From NCBI GenBank assembly GCA_024760905.1, contig CM045729.1, positions 78,607,550 through 78,671,549 of the forward strand: a DNA stretch of 64,000 nucleotides, given 5' to 3'. The position numbers were made by a program, and so were the translations under genes. Positions 1 to 11,342 of the stretch are shown in pieces; the stretch's first letter is position 1; every line of letters begins with the position of its first letter. This DNA is from Plotosus lineatus (taxonomy: Eukaryota; Chordata; Actinopteri; Siluriformes; Plotosidae). The notes under the pieces were generated by a model that was not told where the DNA came from, ran no database searches, and was given only the letters and a program-made list of their open reading frames with translations.

Positions 1-585
1 CAAAGGTAATCTTGGAGCTGGTGCAGACAGGATCACGGGTAATCTTGGAGCTGGTGAGGACAGGATCACGGGTTATCTTGGAGCTGGTCAGGACAGGATC
101 ACAGGTAATTTTGGAGCTGGTGAGGACAGGATCACAGATAATCTTGGAGCTGGTGAGGACAGGATCACGGGTAATCTTGGAGCTGGTGAGGACAGGATCA
201 CGGGTAATCTTGGAGCTGGTGAGGACAGGATCACGGGTAATCTTGGAGCTGGTGAGGACAGGCTCACGGGTAATCTTGGAGCTGGTGAGGACAGGATCAC
301 GGGTTATCTTGGAGCTGGTGAGGACAGGATCACGGGTAATCTTGGAGCTGGTGAGGACAGCATCACGGGTAGTCTTGGAGCCGGTGAGGACAGAGTCGCT
401 GGTGCAGACAGGGTCAAAGGTAATCTTGGTGCCAGTGGAGACAGGGTCACAGATAATCCTGGAGCTGGTGGGGACAGGATCACGGGTAATCTTGGAGCTG
501 GTGAGGACAGGATCACGGGTAATCTTGGAGCTGGTGGAGACAGGGTCACAAGTAATCTTTGGACTGGTGCAGACAGAGTCACAGG
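1..585. repeat. 33-bp minisatellite, about 18 units, cut by window edge
   Basis: Tandem units of 33 bases with core ggtaatcttggagctggtga run from the left edge to about 585 and decay at the right end (units near 395-470 and 535-585 are variant). Because 33 is a multiple of three, one + frame stays open from position 3 to a TAG at 642-644 and encodes an 11-residue repeat (VILELVRTGSR). The minus strand is also mostly open but is broken by a TAA where a unit has gtt instead of gta (near 303). Whether any frame is translated is not shown; a non-coding minisatellite is the default reading. Confidence 0.9.
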
Positions 586-640
586 TAGTGACAACATCAT
601 CAATGAATCAACACTGGGGAGATGGTTTGCTGAGGTATAA

Positions 641-826
641 ATAGGAAGAGTATATGAAGAGCAGGTGTGTGAGGAGAGTTTGGGGGACAAGGCCACGCCC
701 ATCAGCCTGGAGAGATACATGAAAAAACACAGGAAAACAAAACCCAGAACAGCTCCTCTAATGAAACATGCAGAATCACCACAGAACCTGCATATTAAAG
801 AGGAGGAAATGGCACACAGGCCCTGA
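641..826 (+). other. Short open frame after the minisatellite, possible decayed exon
   Basis: After an in-frame TAA at 638-640 a frame of about 61 codons runs to TGA at 824-826. It is charged (several Lys/Arg and an IKEEE stretch near its end) and resembles in flavour the acidic linkers of fish zinc-finger proteins, but no finger or other domain follows. No convincing splice acceptor was seen. It is listed only because it is the sole non-repeat open stretch here. Confidence 0.12.
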
Positions 827-829
827 GTG

Positions 830-1855
830 ACTTGTAAAATTAAACAGCCTTGCTGTTTCTCCTACACGCATGCCAACGCAGTGAATTAGGAAATACAGTA
901 CGCAAGCCATGCTTGGTCCAGATAGACAAAGATTCAATATCTAAAATAGTCAAAGTGAGACAATATATGCTGATCATCTAAAAATAATGAATATACTGTA
1001 TTATACACATGCATATATATCATGCTCTATACGACACAGGAACAAGATAAGCAAATCAAATGCGATTTTTGTGGTTTACTCTTCTATTTTTAAAGCATGA
1101 CAATAATCAAACCACCTGCTTCATGTGATCTTCACAAACCATGAGTGTTTTTCAGCTGTTTCAATTTAAGCATCTTCCAAGAGAGAAAACAATTATTAAC
1201 CCTTTAATGCCTGAATTATATTTCACTAGTCTTTCTGAATCAAAAAGGCCTAAGGCAACACATTTCTTGCAACAAAATTATAATAACACTAATAATAATA
1301 AGAAGAAGAAGAAGAAGAACATTCTCACAAATTTGTGAACAACACAATCCTGCATACTCAAGGTCGTCTCACAGCTGATTGAGGCATGTGGGACCAAGCT
1401 GTGTTGCATCAGACGATGCCACAACAAGTATAGAACACGTTCTGGACGGGGGCAGCAGCACTGAGGACAGCGCATAGTTATTAGCATTTTTTTGAAAGAA
1501 GACCATATCGTCCTGCTGGGCATGAAAGTGTTAAATGAGATGACGTATGATGGGGACAATCTGCATTATTTTGTATGATATAGAATTATTCGGTGAGGGA
1601 TTGTGATCACCGTTTGAGAATGAATAATTCTCTATCATACAAACACTGTATTCTAGAATTGTTTAATAATTCATTTAAAATATTTCAAGAGAGATAGTCA
1701 CATATGTCATGGCAAATAGCAATTATGCAATCGGTACTAAACTCATCCGATGGCCATGGTGCAATAAATCAGTTATATAATGGCAATTATGAAACACCAA
1801 GAATTATTGCATGACTTTTTACTAATCAGGGATGAGAAACCACACGAATATACAC
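830..1855. other. AT-rich flank, no recognised feature
   Basis: Low-complexity AT-rich sequence with a short (AAG)n run near 1300-1318. Small open frames here show no known motif or coding character. Confidence 0.6.
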
Positions 1856-1859
1856 ACAC

Positions 1860-1860
1860 G

Positions 1861-1924
<64 letters not shown>

Positions 1925-1950
1925 GAATGAAAAATAATGCAGGTTCTTGC

Positions 1951-2022
<72 letters not shown>

Positions 2023-2048
2023 GCAAGAACCTGCATTATTTTTCATTC

Positions 2049-2143
<95 letters not shown>
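1860..2143. repeat. (TA)n tract containing a perfect 32-bp inverted repeat
   Basis: Three (TA)n blocks are separated by a unique 32-base arm at 1921-1952 (starting acacgaatga) and its exact reverse complement at 2021-2052. Since (TA)n is self-complementary, much of the segment can fold into one long hairpin or cruciform. It ends directly at a SINE at 2144. Confidence 0.92.
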
Positions 2144-2146
<3 letters not shown>

Positions 2147-2481
2147 CAGTGGTGGTCTAGTGGATAGGGCGCAGGATCGCTGATCCTAAGGTTAGGGGTT
2201 CGAGTCCCCACAGGGTTGTCACTGTCCACCCAGTGCAGCTAACTGGGTTATTAAAGGCGGGTCATATCTCTCACTGTCTGTGCTGTGAGGCATGTAAAAG
2301 AACAATTGCTAACTTTTATAAAGAGTAGCTGCAAAGCCATCAGCGTGTTTCTGTCCCTTGCTAAAGGGTTGTGACAGGAAGGGCATCCAACATAAAAACA
2401 ATCTATGCCAAATCAAATGTGCGAATCAGATGATTCGCTGTGGCGACTCCTTAGAAAGGGAAAAAGCCGAAAGGAAAAGAA

Positions 2482-2483
<2 letters not shown>
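2144..2483 (+). mobile_element. tRNA-derived SINE, shared head with RTE-type tail
   Basis: The head has a pol III A-box-like tggtctagtgg near 2153 and a B box ggttcgagtcc near 2197. The family body follows (ctaactgggttattaaaggc, then aggcatgtaaaagaac). The 3' end carries tgattcgctgtggcgactcc and an A/G-rich end, matching the LINE 3' end at 43660-43717. It is flanked on both sides by (TA)n. Confidence 0.85.

Positions 2484-2557
<74 letters not shown>
2484..2557. repeat. (TA)n microsatellite
   Basis: Uninterrupted TA dinucleotides directly after the SINE tail. Confidence 0.95.
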
Positions 2558-2560
<3 letters not shown>

Positions 2561-2600
2561 ATATTGATGTATATGATATATATGATATATGTATACAGTA

Positions 2601-3448
2601 CAGGGATCCCTCACAACTCCGTGCTTCAATTCATGTGGCTTCAGTGCATCGTGTTTTTTTTGTTTTTTTTTAAAATATTAATGGAATTAAAAAGTAAGGA
2701 AATTAAGGAAGAATAGTGGGAAAAGTGAAGGAAAATGCCACAAAAATGGTAAATTATGCAAAAAAAAAAACCAAAAAACAAAAAAAATCCCTAAAGCAAT
2801 ACAAAACAAAAAACAATCCAAAACCCCCCAGCAAACCTAGTTACATTGTTGGGAGGTGCGCATCTGAGTGCATGCTCGCTCATCTGTATGTGTGTGTATT
2901 TATATTTTATTTGCATCTTATACATTATTTTTTAATGTTTAATTGTAATTACAAGCATTTATAGCATTGAATATGTATTTATTGATATTATATACACATA
3001 TACATATATGTATTGGTGCTGGATCGCTGATCCTATGGTTGGGGATTCGAGTCCCACTCTCCACAAGGTTGTCACTGTCACCCCCAGTGCAGCTAACTGG
3101 GTTATCAAAGGCCAGCCATGTCTCTCACTGTCTATGGTGAGCGGTTCATGTAAAAGAACCATTGCTGACTTTCGTAAAAAGAGTTGCCATCAGCGTGTTT
3201 CTGTCCCTTGCTAAAGGGTTGTGTCAGGAAGGGCATCCAATGTAAGAACCTATGCCAAATCAAATGTGCGAATCATTCGCTGTGGTGACCCCTGATAAAG
3301 GGAAAAAGCCAAAAGGAAATCTCAAACATATAAGTATACGTCAGTTGGGAAGGAGAGTGGGGGATGGGGGCGGTGATCGTACTTCACAGAATTAGTGGTC
3401 GTGGGGGGATCTCGGTCCCAATTAACTGCGGAAAGTAAGGGATCCCTG
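2601..3448. mobile_element. Tigger/pogo-like MITE (cagggatccctc family), interrupted
   Basis: The ends are cagggatccctca at 2601 and gggatccctg ending at 3448, an inverted pair flanked by TA. The interior is AT-rich and matches copies at 29729, 33066, 33862, 44058 and 47308. A truncated SINE (3013-3320) sits inside. No transposase is visible, so it is non-autonomous. The superfamily call rests on TA flanks and end sequence. Confidence 0.75.
3013..3320 (+). mobile_element. 5'-truncated SINE with RTE-type tail, inside a MITE
   Basis: It begins within the tRNA-like head (ctggatcgctgatcc), keeps the B box near 3045, and ends with the gaatcattcgctgtggtgac tail and an A-rich end. Same family as 2144-2483. 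Confidence 0.8.
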
Positions 3449-3464
3449 TAAATATATATATATA

Positions 3465-5080
3465 CAGTGGTATGAAAAAGTATCTGAACCTTTTGGAATT
3501 TCTCACATTTCTGCATAAAATCACCTCAAATGTGATCTGATCTTTGTCAAAATCACACAGATGAAAAAACAGTGTCTGCTTTCACTAAAACCACCCAAAC
3601 ATTTACAGGTTTTCATATTTTAATGAGGATAGCATGCAAACAATGACAGAAGGGGGAGGAATAAGTAACTGAACCATCACATTTAATATTTTGTGCCCCC
3701 CCCCCCCCTTTGGCAGCAATAACTCCAACCAGACGCTTCCTGTAGTTGCAGATCAGTCTGGCACATCGATCAGAACTAATCTTGGCCCATTCTTCTTTAC
3801 AAAACTGCTGTAGTTCAGTCAGATTCCTGGGATGTCTGGCATGAATCGCTGTCTTCAGGTCATGCCACAGCATCTCAATGGGGTTCAAGTCTGGACTTTG
3901 ACTTGGCCACTCCAGAAGGTGTATTTTGTTCTTCTGAAACCATTCTGAAGTTGATTTACTTCTGTGTTTTCGATCATTGTCTTGTTGCAACATCCATCCT
4001 CTTTTTAGCTTCAACTGTCTGACAGACGGCCTCAGGTTTTCCTGCAAAACATCCTGATAAACTTTTGAATTCATTTTTCCATTAATGATTGCAAGTTGTC
4101 CAGGCTCGAGGCAGCAAAACAGCCCCGAACCATGATGCACCCACCCTTCAGCATGCTTCACGGTGGGGATGAGGTGTTGATGTTGGTGAGCTGTTCCATT
4201 TTTCCTCCACACATGACGATATTGGTAATAGGATGCTGAGGCTGGAACTACCAGGCAAAAGGCCTAGAGGAAGACCAAAGAGACGATTCATGGATGTGGT
4301 GAAGGAGGACATGAAGGTCGTTGGTGTAAGAGAAGAAGATGCAAAGGATAGGGTGAGATGGAGGCAGATGATTCGCTGTGGCGACCCCTGAAGGGAAAAG
4401 CCGAAAGGAAAAGAAGAAGAGGAAGAAGACATGACGTTGTATGTTCCTCCCAAACAATTCAACTTTGGTTTCATCAGTCCACAAAATATTTTGCCAAAAC
4501 TTCTGTGGACTGTCTAAGTGCCTTTTTTCGAACATTAAACGAGCAACAATGTTTTTTTAGACAGCAGTGGCGTCCTCCTTGGAGTCCTCCCATGAACACC
4601 ATTCTTGGCCATTGTTTTACAAATAGTTGATGTGTGCACAGAGATATTGGACTGTGCCAGTGATTTCTGTAAGTCTTTAGCAGACACTCTAGGGTTTTTT
4701 TTTTTTACCTCTCTGAGTATTCTGCGCTGAACTCTTGGCGTCATCTTTGGTGGACGGCCACTTCTTGGGAGAGAAGCAACGGTGCCAAACTCTCTCCATT
4801 TGTAGACAACTTCTCTGACTGTCGATTGATGAATATCCAGACTTTTAGAGATGGTTTTGTATCCTTTCCCTGCTTTATACAAATCAACAATTCTTGATCG
4901 CAGGTCTTCAGACAGCTCTTTTGAGCGAGCCATGGTGCACATCAGACAATGCTTCTCATCAAGACAATTCTTACCAGGTGTGTGTTTTATAGTGGGCAGG
5001 GCAGCTTTAAGCCACTCATCAGTGATTGGGCACACACCTGACTCCTCAACCGCATGCCTGATCATTGCGGTGCAACACAC
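3465..5080 (-). pseudogene. Tc1-like transposon with broken transposase
   Basis: A Tc1 transposase reads on the minus strand from ATG at 4933-4931 (MARSKELSEDL, a helix-turn-helix start) to about 3613. The DD34E catalytic signature is visible as WTDETKVEL near 4465, QQDNDRKH near 3975 and [11 protein letters not shown] near 3880. The frame is broken by a shift near 4540 and by a LINE fragment at 4219-4428. The terminal repeat at the 3465 side starts cagtggtatgaaaaagtatc after a TA. The opposite terminus was not found and seems lost in the CA-rich stretch near 5080. A dead copy. Confidence 0.9.
4219..4428 (+). mobile_element. 5'-truncated RTE-type LINE 3' end nested in Tc1
   Basis: It encodes the C-terminal end of the RTE ORF (RPRGRPKRRF, then DAKDRVRWRQMIRCGDP and stop) followed by a (GAA)n-rich tail. 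It is flanked by an exact 8-base duplication acatgacg at 4211-4218 and 4429-4436, so it is a genuine target-primed insertion into the transposase. Confidence 0.92.
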
Positions 5081-5334
5081 AAACACACACACAAACACAC
5101 ACAACCCAACCATTTACACTCATATTTACAGCTAGGGGCAATTTGGAATGTCTGAGGAAACCGGTGTACCCGGAAAAAAGATACGCAAGTCTGGGAATGA
5201 ACTTACCAACTTTATACACCAAACCTGGTACACAGCTTTTTTTGCTGTGATGTGCTAGCCACTATTTCCTGCGGTGTTAACATAGACCCAAAGAACCATT
5301 CACATTCACCCCAATGTACAATTTCAAGTAATCA

Positions 5335-5657
5335 TTCATTTTCTAAGCCGCTTTATCCTGATTAGGGTCATAGGGAGGCTGGTGCTCATCTCAACCGACT
5401 CCGGGTGAGGGTAGGGTACACCCTGGACAGCTTGCCAGGCCATCGTTTACACAACCATTCACGCTTACACTAACACCTAGGGGCGAATTGGAATAGCCAA
5501 TTGGTCTACTGTGTATGCTTTAGGACTGTGGGAGGAAACCTGAGTACCCGGAGTAAACCCATGCAAACATGGGGAGAACATGCAAACTCCACACAGAAAT
5601 GCTGAGCTGGGAATCAAACCCAGGCAGGATGTGCTAACCACTACGCCACCGTGCCTC
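5335..5657 (-). mobile_element. V-SINE-like SINE, complete copy
   Basis: On the minus strand it has a tRNA-like head (gaggcacggtggcgtagtgg; B-box-like gggtttgattcc), the block ggagtttgcatgttctcccc, and the L2-like tail (gcctggcaagctgtcc ... gataaagcggcttagaaaat). A perfect 13-base duplication tttcaagtaatca lies at 5322-5334 and 5658-5670. Confidence 0.88.
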
Positions 5658-5675
5658 TTTCAAGTAATCAGTTGA

Positions 5676-6773
5676 CCCAATTTGATGCCTTTCGTTGGAC
5701 TGTGGGAGGGAAAAAACCCATGCAAACATATAGAATATGCTAATAAACTGCAAACTCTAAACAAGAACCGCCTTGTTCGCTGTGAGATTCAACCTCAAAA
5801 CCTACGTTCTGTAAAGCTAACCACTGAGTCACTTTGCAACCCATTGTGCAACATCATAATACAATCCCAGGGCATGTCAAGAAAAGAAAAGAAAGGAATC
5901 ACAGTAGTTACAGCGTGTCTGTTTTTAAAATATTTATGCTCTCTTGGCACTTTTATGACAAAAAAAAAAAAAAACTTATGGCTGCGTCCTTTTTTGAACA
6001 ATGTGTGTGTTATAATGTTGATAAAGAAGGGGGCATGAACCGATAGTGATAATGACATATAATGGTTTATAGTCTTTTATAAGGATTAATTCACCTTATC
6101 AAAGAAACATTAAAGGAGGATCTAATGTGCAACATTTCTCTTCATTTTGAATTTTCGAGCAAGTTTCCTTATCATTAACCCTAATAGCCATGTGATTAAA
6201 ACAGTAATGAGACTTACCTAATGAAACCAATCGAATCAAGAACCAAAGAGATCAATTATGGTGCTTATAGTATAGGGGGGTTTTCCTACCATGTACCAAA
6301 AGCTTTAATGTTCCTGAAGAGAGCAGTGTGCAATGCGATTTACTGGTTCTCGGCTCCTTGAACTGGAAGGGGCGGAAAGAGTAGCTGCTGAGGAGCCAAG
6401 GGCTCAATTTTCAGACGAGGGTCATGTTGACGTTGACCTCATCTCTGTAACTGCGTTGCCTTCTAAACAGATCTCGTCCTTGAAAGAATACTTAAGCTAT
6501 TTAGTCTGACCACACAGAATAGCCACTTAAATATTTAACTGTTCACCGCTACTGGGTTTCATGGATTTTTGCACCTGACCAACAGTTTGGTAGTGAACCC
6601 AGCATTGTCGGAGGCATGGATTCTGTTCAGGACACTGAGATATTTGGTGAGATGATCGCTGGCACATTCAAAACGTGAAGAAGTTCTCTTGTTTTGTGTG
6701 AGAATGGAAAGAATAAACAGAATGCAATAACCCAATGCCCCCAAAAAAGGCGATTTGCAGAAGTTAAAATAGT
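5676..6773. other. Unassigned flank
   Basis: No gene, RNA or recognisable repeat apart from short homopolymers. Open frames of 70-118 codons here have no known motif. Confidence 0.5.
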
Positions 6774-6873
6774 CCTGCAATGGTCTGGTGAGCTGTTCAG
6801 GGTGTGCCCCCACATTCGCACAGCTGAAATAGGATACAGCCTCGCCGTGTCCTTAATAGGAGTAAAAATAGGA
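6774..6873 (+). mobile_element. L2-like SINE tail fragment
   Basis: The tail signature (caatggtctggtgagctgtt, then ggataca and cctcgccgtgtcc) is present without a head. It is diverged. Confidence 0.55.
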
Positions 6874-7549
6874 AACATGAGCAACTGTAAGGAGCCCTGT
6901 GACCTCCACAAGGGCCAAATTGTGATGGTTAAAGGACTTGGTCTGATACGCTCCAGAATGGAAGGTCTTGTGGGGTGTTCCTGGTTTGTAGGGGTAAGTA
7001 CTGATCAAATGTGGTAAAATGAAGGACAACCAATGAACCGGTAAGACTATCATGTCTGCCCAAGGCTTACTGAGGAATGTGGGGAGTGAAGGCTAGTACA
7101 TCTGGTCTGATCCCACAGAAGAGCTGCTGTAGCATGAGCTGCTGGAACTGCTACGAGTAGATCGAAGAGAAAGGAGTCAGAACACAGTGCACTGCAGATT
7201 ACTGGGTATGGGAGTGCAGAGATACAAATCAGTCAGGTAGTGTTAATTTTACGGCTGATCCGTGAATGCACTGGTGGTCTTTATCTGCTGCACAATCAAA
7301 GTAATTCATGTTGGAGGTCCTTATAAAACAGGACTTGGTGGACAACAACAACAAAAAATGACTGTTTCGGCCTGAGTCCCTGAAGAATTGCAATCGACCC
7401 AGTCCAGTTTACTATTATGCTATAAAACCTCCACTTTCATAACATAACATGATGCAATAGTCTGACATGTTGGCACAGCAGGTGCCTCCAAGCTTCAGAA
7501 TTTCACATGTTCTCCACTTTCATCCAACCTTCCAACGCCATGCCAGAAG
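6874..7549. other. Unassigned flank
   Basis: Single-copy-looking sequence without coding or repeat signals I can name. Confidence 0.45.
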
Positions 7550-7735
7550 ATGGATTAGCATGTCTGCATACACACTTTATGTGAATGAGTGTAAGCCAAT
7601 GTGTATGTGATGTTGTCTGGTGCTCCAGTCACAGTTTATTTCCTGACTTGCTCCCAGTTTTCCTGGGACACGATCCAGAGTTCACGCCAACCCTGACCAG
7701 GATAATGTGGTTGCTGAAGATAAACAACCCGTCTC
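7550..7735 (+). mobile_element. Diverged SINE/L2 tail fragment
   Basis: Contains the fish L2-type 3' end motif (cgccaaccctgaccaggata, then gtggttgctgaag) preceded by degraded V-SINE middle sequence. Confidence 0.5.
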
Positions 7736-8061
7736 ACTGTTAATCGGCATTCACACAGGAAGCAACAAGACACAATGTCAATGATAATCAATGAAGTGAG
7801 CAATGAAGGGAGAACTTTTATCAAGTGGGGAGGCACACATTCAGCTGAACTGAACTTTCAAGCACTTACCAATCAGAGCTTAAAGATACTGTTGATTAAC
7901 AGATGCTGCCAAACACTGAGTTCCCCAAAAACGTTTTCCTGTTCGCTTTGATGGACTGTTTAAAATACTGGCAAAGCGACCTAAATATCACTCGGCACTT
8001 CCTGTATGAATGCAGTTTTAGTCGATTGTAATTACTAAATAATTCTGTCACTTCCTCATTC

Positions 8062-8661
8062 ATTTGCCAAGCCGCTTCCTAATTGGGATCGCAGGAAGGC
8101 TGGTGCCCCATCTCAGCCAACCCTGGCCGAATGCAGTGGTCAACTCGCCAGACCATAACAGGTTCACACACAACTATTTGCACTCACACCTAGGGACCCT
8201 AGGCAGTCAGTTAGCCTAATATGCATATCTTTGAGCTATGGGAAGAAACCAGGGCACCGATGCAAGCACATGGTAAAGTAAGGTAAAGTCCGTGGGCTTT
8301 TTACACCCGAGCCATGGTGGCTCATCAAGCCCCAGTTTCTGTGTGAAGCAGCCAGGAGTTCAACTCCTCCCGGATGGGACGCTAGTCCATCGCAGGTTAC
8401 CTTCCCAGTATATTTTCACTGGTACCCATTTATACTGCTGGGTGAACAGAGGCACACTTGTGGTTAAGACCTTGCCCAGGGGTCTTAGCACAGTGAGGGT
8501 CTCAGTGGGATTTGAACTCATGACCGCCCGATCATGATCGCAGCACCCTAACCACTACACCACCGGCCCCATGCAAGCACATGACGAACAGGTAAACTCC
8601 ACACAGAAATGCCCCAAGCCTAGGACTCGAACCCAGGACCTTCTTGCAGTGAGCTGGAAAA
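8062..8661 (-). mobile_element. V-SINE-like SINE split by a second SINE
   Basis: Minus-strand copy. The tail is at 8062-8150 and the middle block runs to 8272. The head side resumes at 8571-8661 (B-box-like gggttcgagtcc as reverse complement near 8617). The interruption at 8273-8570 is a different SINE. Confidence 0.75.
8273..8570 (-). mobile_element. Distinct tRNA-derived SINE nested in a V-SINE
   Basis: On the minus strand it starts ggggccggtggtgtagtggt with B-box-like gagttcaaatccc, and has a 3' part with gatggactagcgtcccatcc ending in tttaccttactttac. A perfect 13-base duplication atgcaagcacatg lies at 8260-8272 and 8571-8583. Its body is unlike both other SINE families in the window. 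Confidence 0.85.
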
Positions 8662-8737
8662 GCTAACCATTTTAGGATTGTTTACATTAATATAATTTTT
8701 AAAATATATATATTTTAGCAGTACTACATTTAATAGC

Positions 8738-9206
8738 GGGTGGTCAAGAACAAGACAAGCTGTTCATACCCCAGCCTCACCTAGTGTCAGCTGGGCTGGG
8801 CGCCAGCCTCCCGGCGACCCTAATTAGGATTAGGCTCCTAACATAATGAACATAATGAACATAATGAAGTACAAGCGGCAGTGGTGGTCTAGTGGTATAA
8901 GGCGTGTTTGGATCGCTGATCCAAAGGTTGGGGGTTCGAGTCCCACTCTCCACAAGGTTGTCACTGTCCCCCCCCAGTGCAGCTAACTGGGTTATCAAAG
9001 GCGGGCCATGTCTCTCACTGTCTATGGTGTGAGGCATGTAAAAGAACCATTGCTGACTTTCGTAAAGAGTAGCTGCAAAGCCGTCAGCGTGTTTCCGCCC
9101 TGTGATGGCCTGGCGAGCTGTCCAGGGTGTACTCTGCCTTTGCCCTGAGTTGGCTGGGATGGGCACCAGCCTCCCCGTGACCCTAATTAGAAAATGAATG
9201 AATGAA
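8738..9206 (+). mobile_element. Composite (dimeric) SINE insertion with two L2-like tails
   Basis: A first unit (8738-8865) ends in an L2-like tail (gggcgccagcctcccggcga) and a short cataatgaa repeat. A full SINE follows at 8877 (A-box-like tggtctagtgg, B box ggttcgagtcc, second L2-like tail ending aaatgaatgaatg). Only one pair of 13-base duplications, tacatttaatagc at 8725-8737 and 9207-9219, brackets the whole. Confidence 0.75.
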
Positions 9207-9219
9207 TACATTTAATAGC

Positions 9220-10391
9220 ATGGGAACTTGAAACAATCATATACTTCTGCCATTATTGGGAACGCCTTTCCAAGTCTCATCAAAAACCTTTATTCTGAGT
9301 TCCTGAAGAATTCAGTCCACCATTTTCAAGTGAACCAGAAGGTTTGTTTCCTTCGTTGAAAAATCCGAGTTCTCAATGAAAGTAGACTTACCACGAATCA
9401 TCAAGCATGCATCGTTTCTGGTGAAGAGTGTACACGAAGTGTATTGGCCCTCATCCACCAATCTTGAAACACTATTGAAATAAAAGTCGTTAGAGTTTTT
9501 AATTAAGCTGCGCAAACTTCATTTGGGGGAATTCCACAGCAAAGGAACGTGACGTGCCTCCGGTGTGAACCCGGTGCATATATTACCTTCTTATTACAGA
9601 CGAAATTACATTGTGCTGAAAGCTTAATTACACCCTATAGATAAACAGAACAAAATCCCTCACAGAGAGAAAACACTGCGTTTCACACTCTCAATCAGAA
9701 TATAGTTTACAGACACTAAAATCCATCAGATAAGACTAACTTGCCGTGTCATGTCTATCTAATAAGAGAAGAATGAAAGCAGTACAAGAATGAAGCCTAA
9801 ATACATCAAGATGTCAGAGTGTCAAATCCCTGCCAACATCTGCACAATATGTTTCGTCTCAGTGCTTCCTTATAGTCAATAGTGAACAGCATTAACTCTT
9901 CATTTGTAAGGATTACAGAATAAAAGGTAGCTCTTGAAGCATATATTGACACTGAGCTAATAATATTGGTTACAATTCAGTGAGGTTTTACTAGAGACAA
10001 GCAAGAAACAGAGACGCGGTAAGGGAAAAGGAAAAAAGCTGGTGGGAAGCAAAAAAAAGTTGCGCTCCACTGCAATATTTAGGGTTTTATATATCAGAAG
10101 CGGGAGAGAAGGTGATGGGATGATATCGGCGCCCATCAGCGTTTGACCTTCATAGTAGCTTAGTAGGGATATTGTGAAAGTCGCCACCCGTTTAGGCAAA
10201 AATTGCATCTCACGAAGGCATTATGCTTAAGTGTTCCACCCAGCACGCATTTAAAAGGCCTCTGCTCACTCGTTACACGAGAAAATGGATGAGCTTGGAG
10301 TACAGGACTAATGCATTTTTTCAGCAATGAAAACACTTGGTGTAATGAGGCTTGAAACAGAGGGGATTATGTGTATTTGTAGATCAGAGTG
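9220..10391. other. Unassigned flank
   Basis: No recognised gene or repeat. A 67-codon minus frame near 9312-9515 and an 83-codon minus frame near 9957-10208 have no motif. Confidence 0.5.
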
Positions 10392-10425
10392 CGCACACAT
10401 ACACACACTCTCTCGCTCTCTTGTG

Positions 10426-10505
<80 letters not shown>

Positions 10506-10533
10506 TGCTCCCTCGCTCTCTTTCTTACACACA

Positions 10534-10590
<57 letters not shown>

Positions 10591-10616
10591 TCCTCGCTCT
10601 CTCTTTCTTACACACA

Positions 10617-10678
<62 letters not shown>

Positions 10679-10707
10679 TGCTCCTCGCTCTCTCTTTCTT
10701 ACACACA

Positions 10708-10767
<60 letters not shown>

Positions 10768-10797
10768 TGCTCCCTTGCTCTATCTTTCTTACACACA

Positions 10798-10835
<38 letters not shown>

Positions 10836-10865
10836 TGCTCCCTCGCTCTCTCTTTCTTACACACA

Positions 10866-10921
<56 letters not shown>

Positions 10922-10950
10922 TGCTCCCCGCTCTATCTTTCTTACACACA

Positions 10951-11002
<52 letters not shown>

Positions 11003-11021
11003 TGCTCCCTCGCTCTCTCTT

Positions 11022-11068
<47 letters not shown>

Positions 11069-11087
11069 TGCTCCCTCGCTCTCTCTT

Positions 11088-11175
<88 letters not shown>

Positions 11176-11286
11176 TCCTCGCTCTCTCTTTCTTACACAC
11201 ACACACACACACACACATTCTCTCTCTCTCTCTCTCTCTCTCGCTCTCTCACTCTGTTTCTCTCTCTCTCTCTCTCTCCATCTCTT

Positions 11287-11338
<52 letters not shown>
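10392..11338. repeat. Compound CA/CT array with a higher-order cassette
   Basis: Blocks of (CA)n are separated by about nine near-identical cassettes (cttgctccctcgctctctct then ttcttacacacacaaa) at roughly 10500, 10586, 10675, 10764, 10831, 10918, 10999, 11065 and 11170. A (CT)n run follows at 11218-11300 and a final (CA)n to 11338. This is a minisatellite made of microsatellite pieces, with period about 65-105 bases. Long Thr-His or Cys-Val frames through it are artefacts. Confidence 0.95.

Positions 11339-11342
<4 letters not shown>

Noticed and set aside
641..826. Zinc-finger gene exon
   Set aside because: Only a weak acidic IKEEE resemblance; no C2H2 finger or splice site. Kept only as a low-confidence open frame.
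2150..2215. Possible true tRNA genes (also at 8880, 12720, 14695, 30905, 38618, 43960, 60180)
   Set aside because: A and B boxes are real, but each is followed by the same SINE body and flanked by duplications; cloverleaf stems are poor.
10392..11338. CRISPR-like repeat-spacer pattern
   Set aside because: The 'spacers' are plain (CA)n of varying length and the genome is vertebrate; it is a compound satellite.
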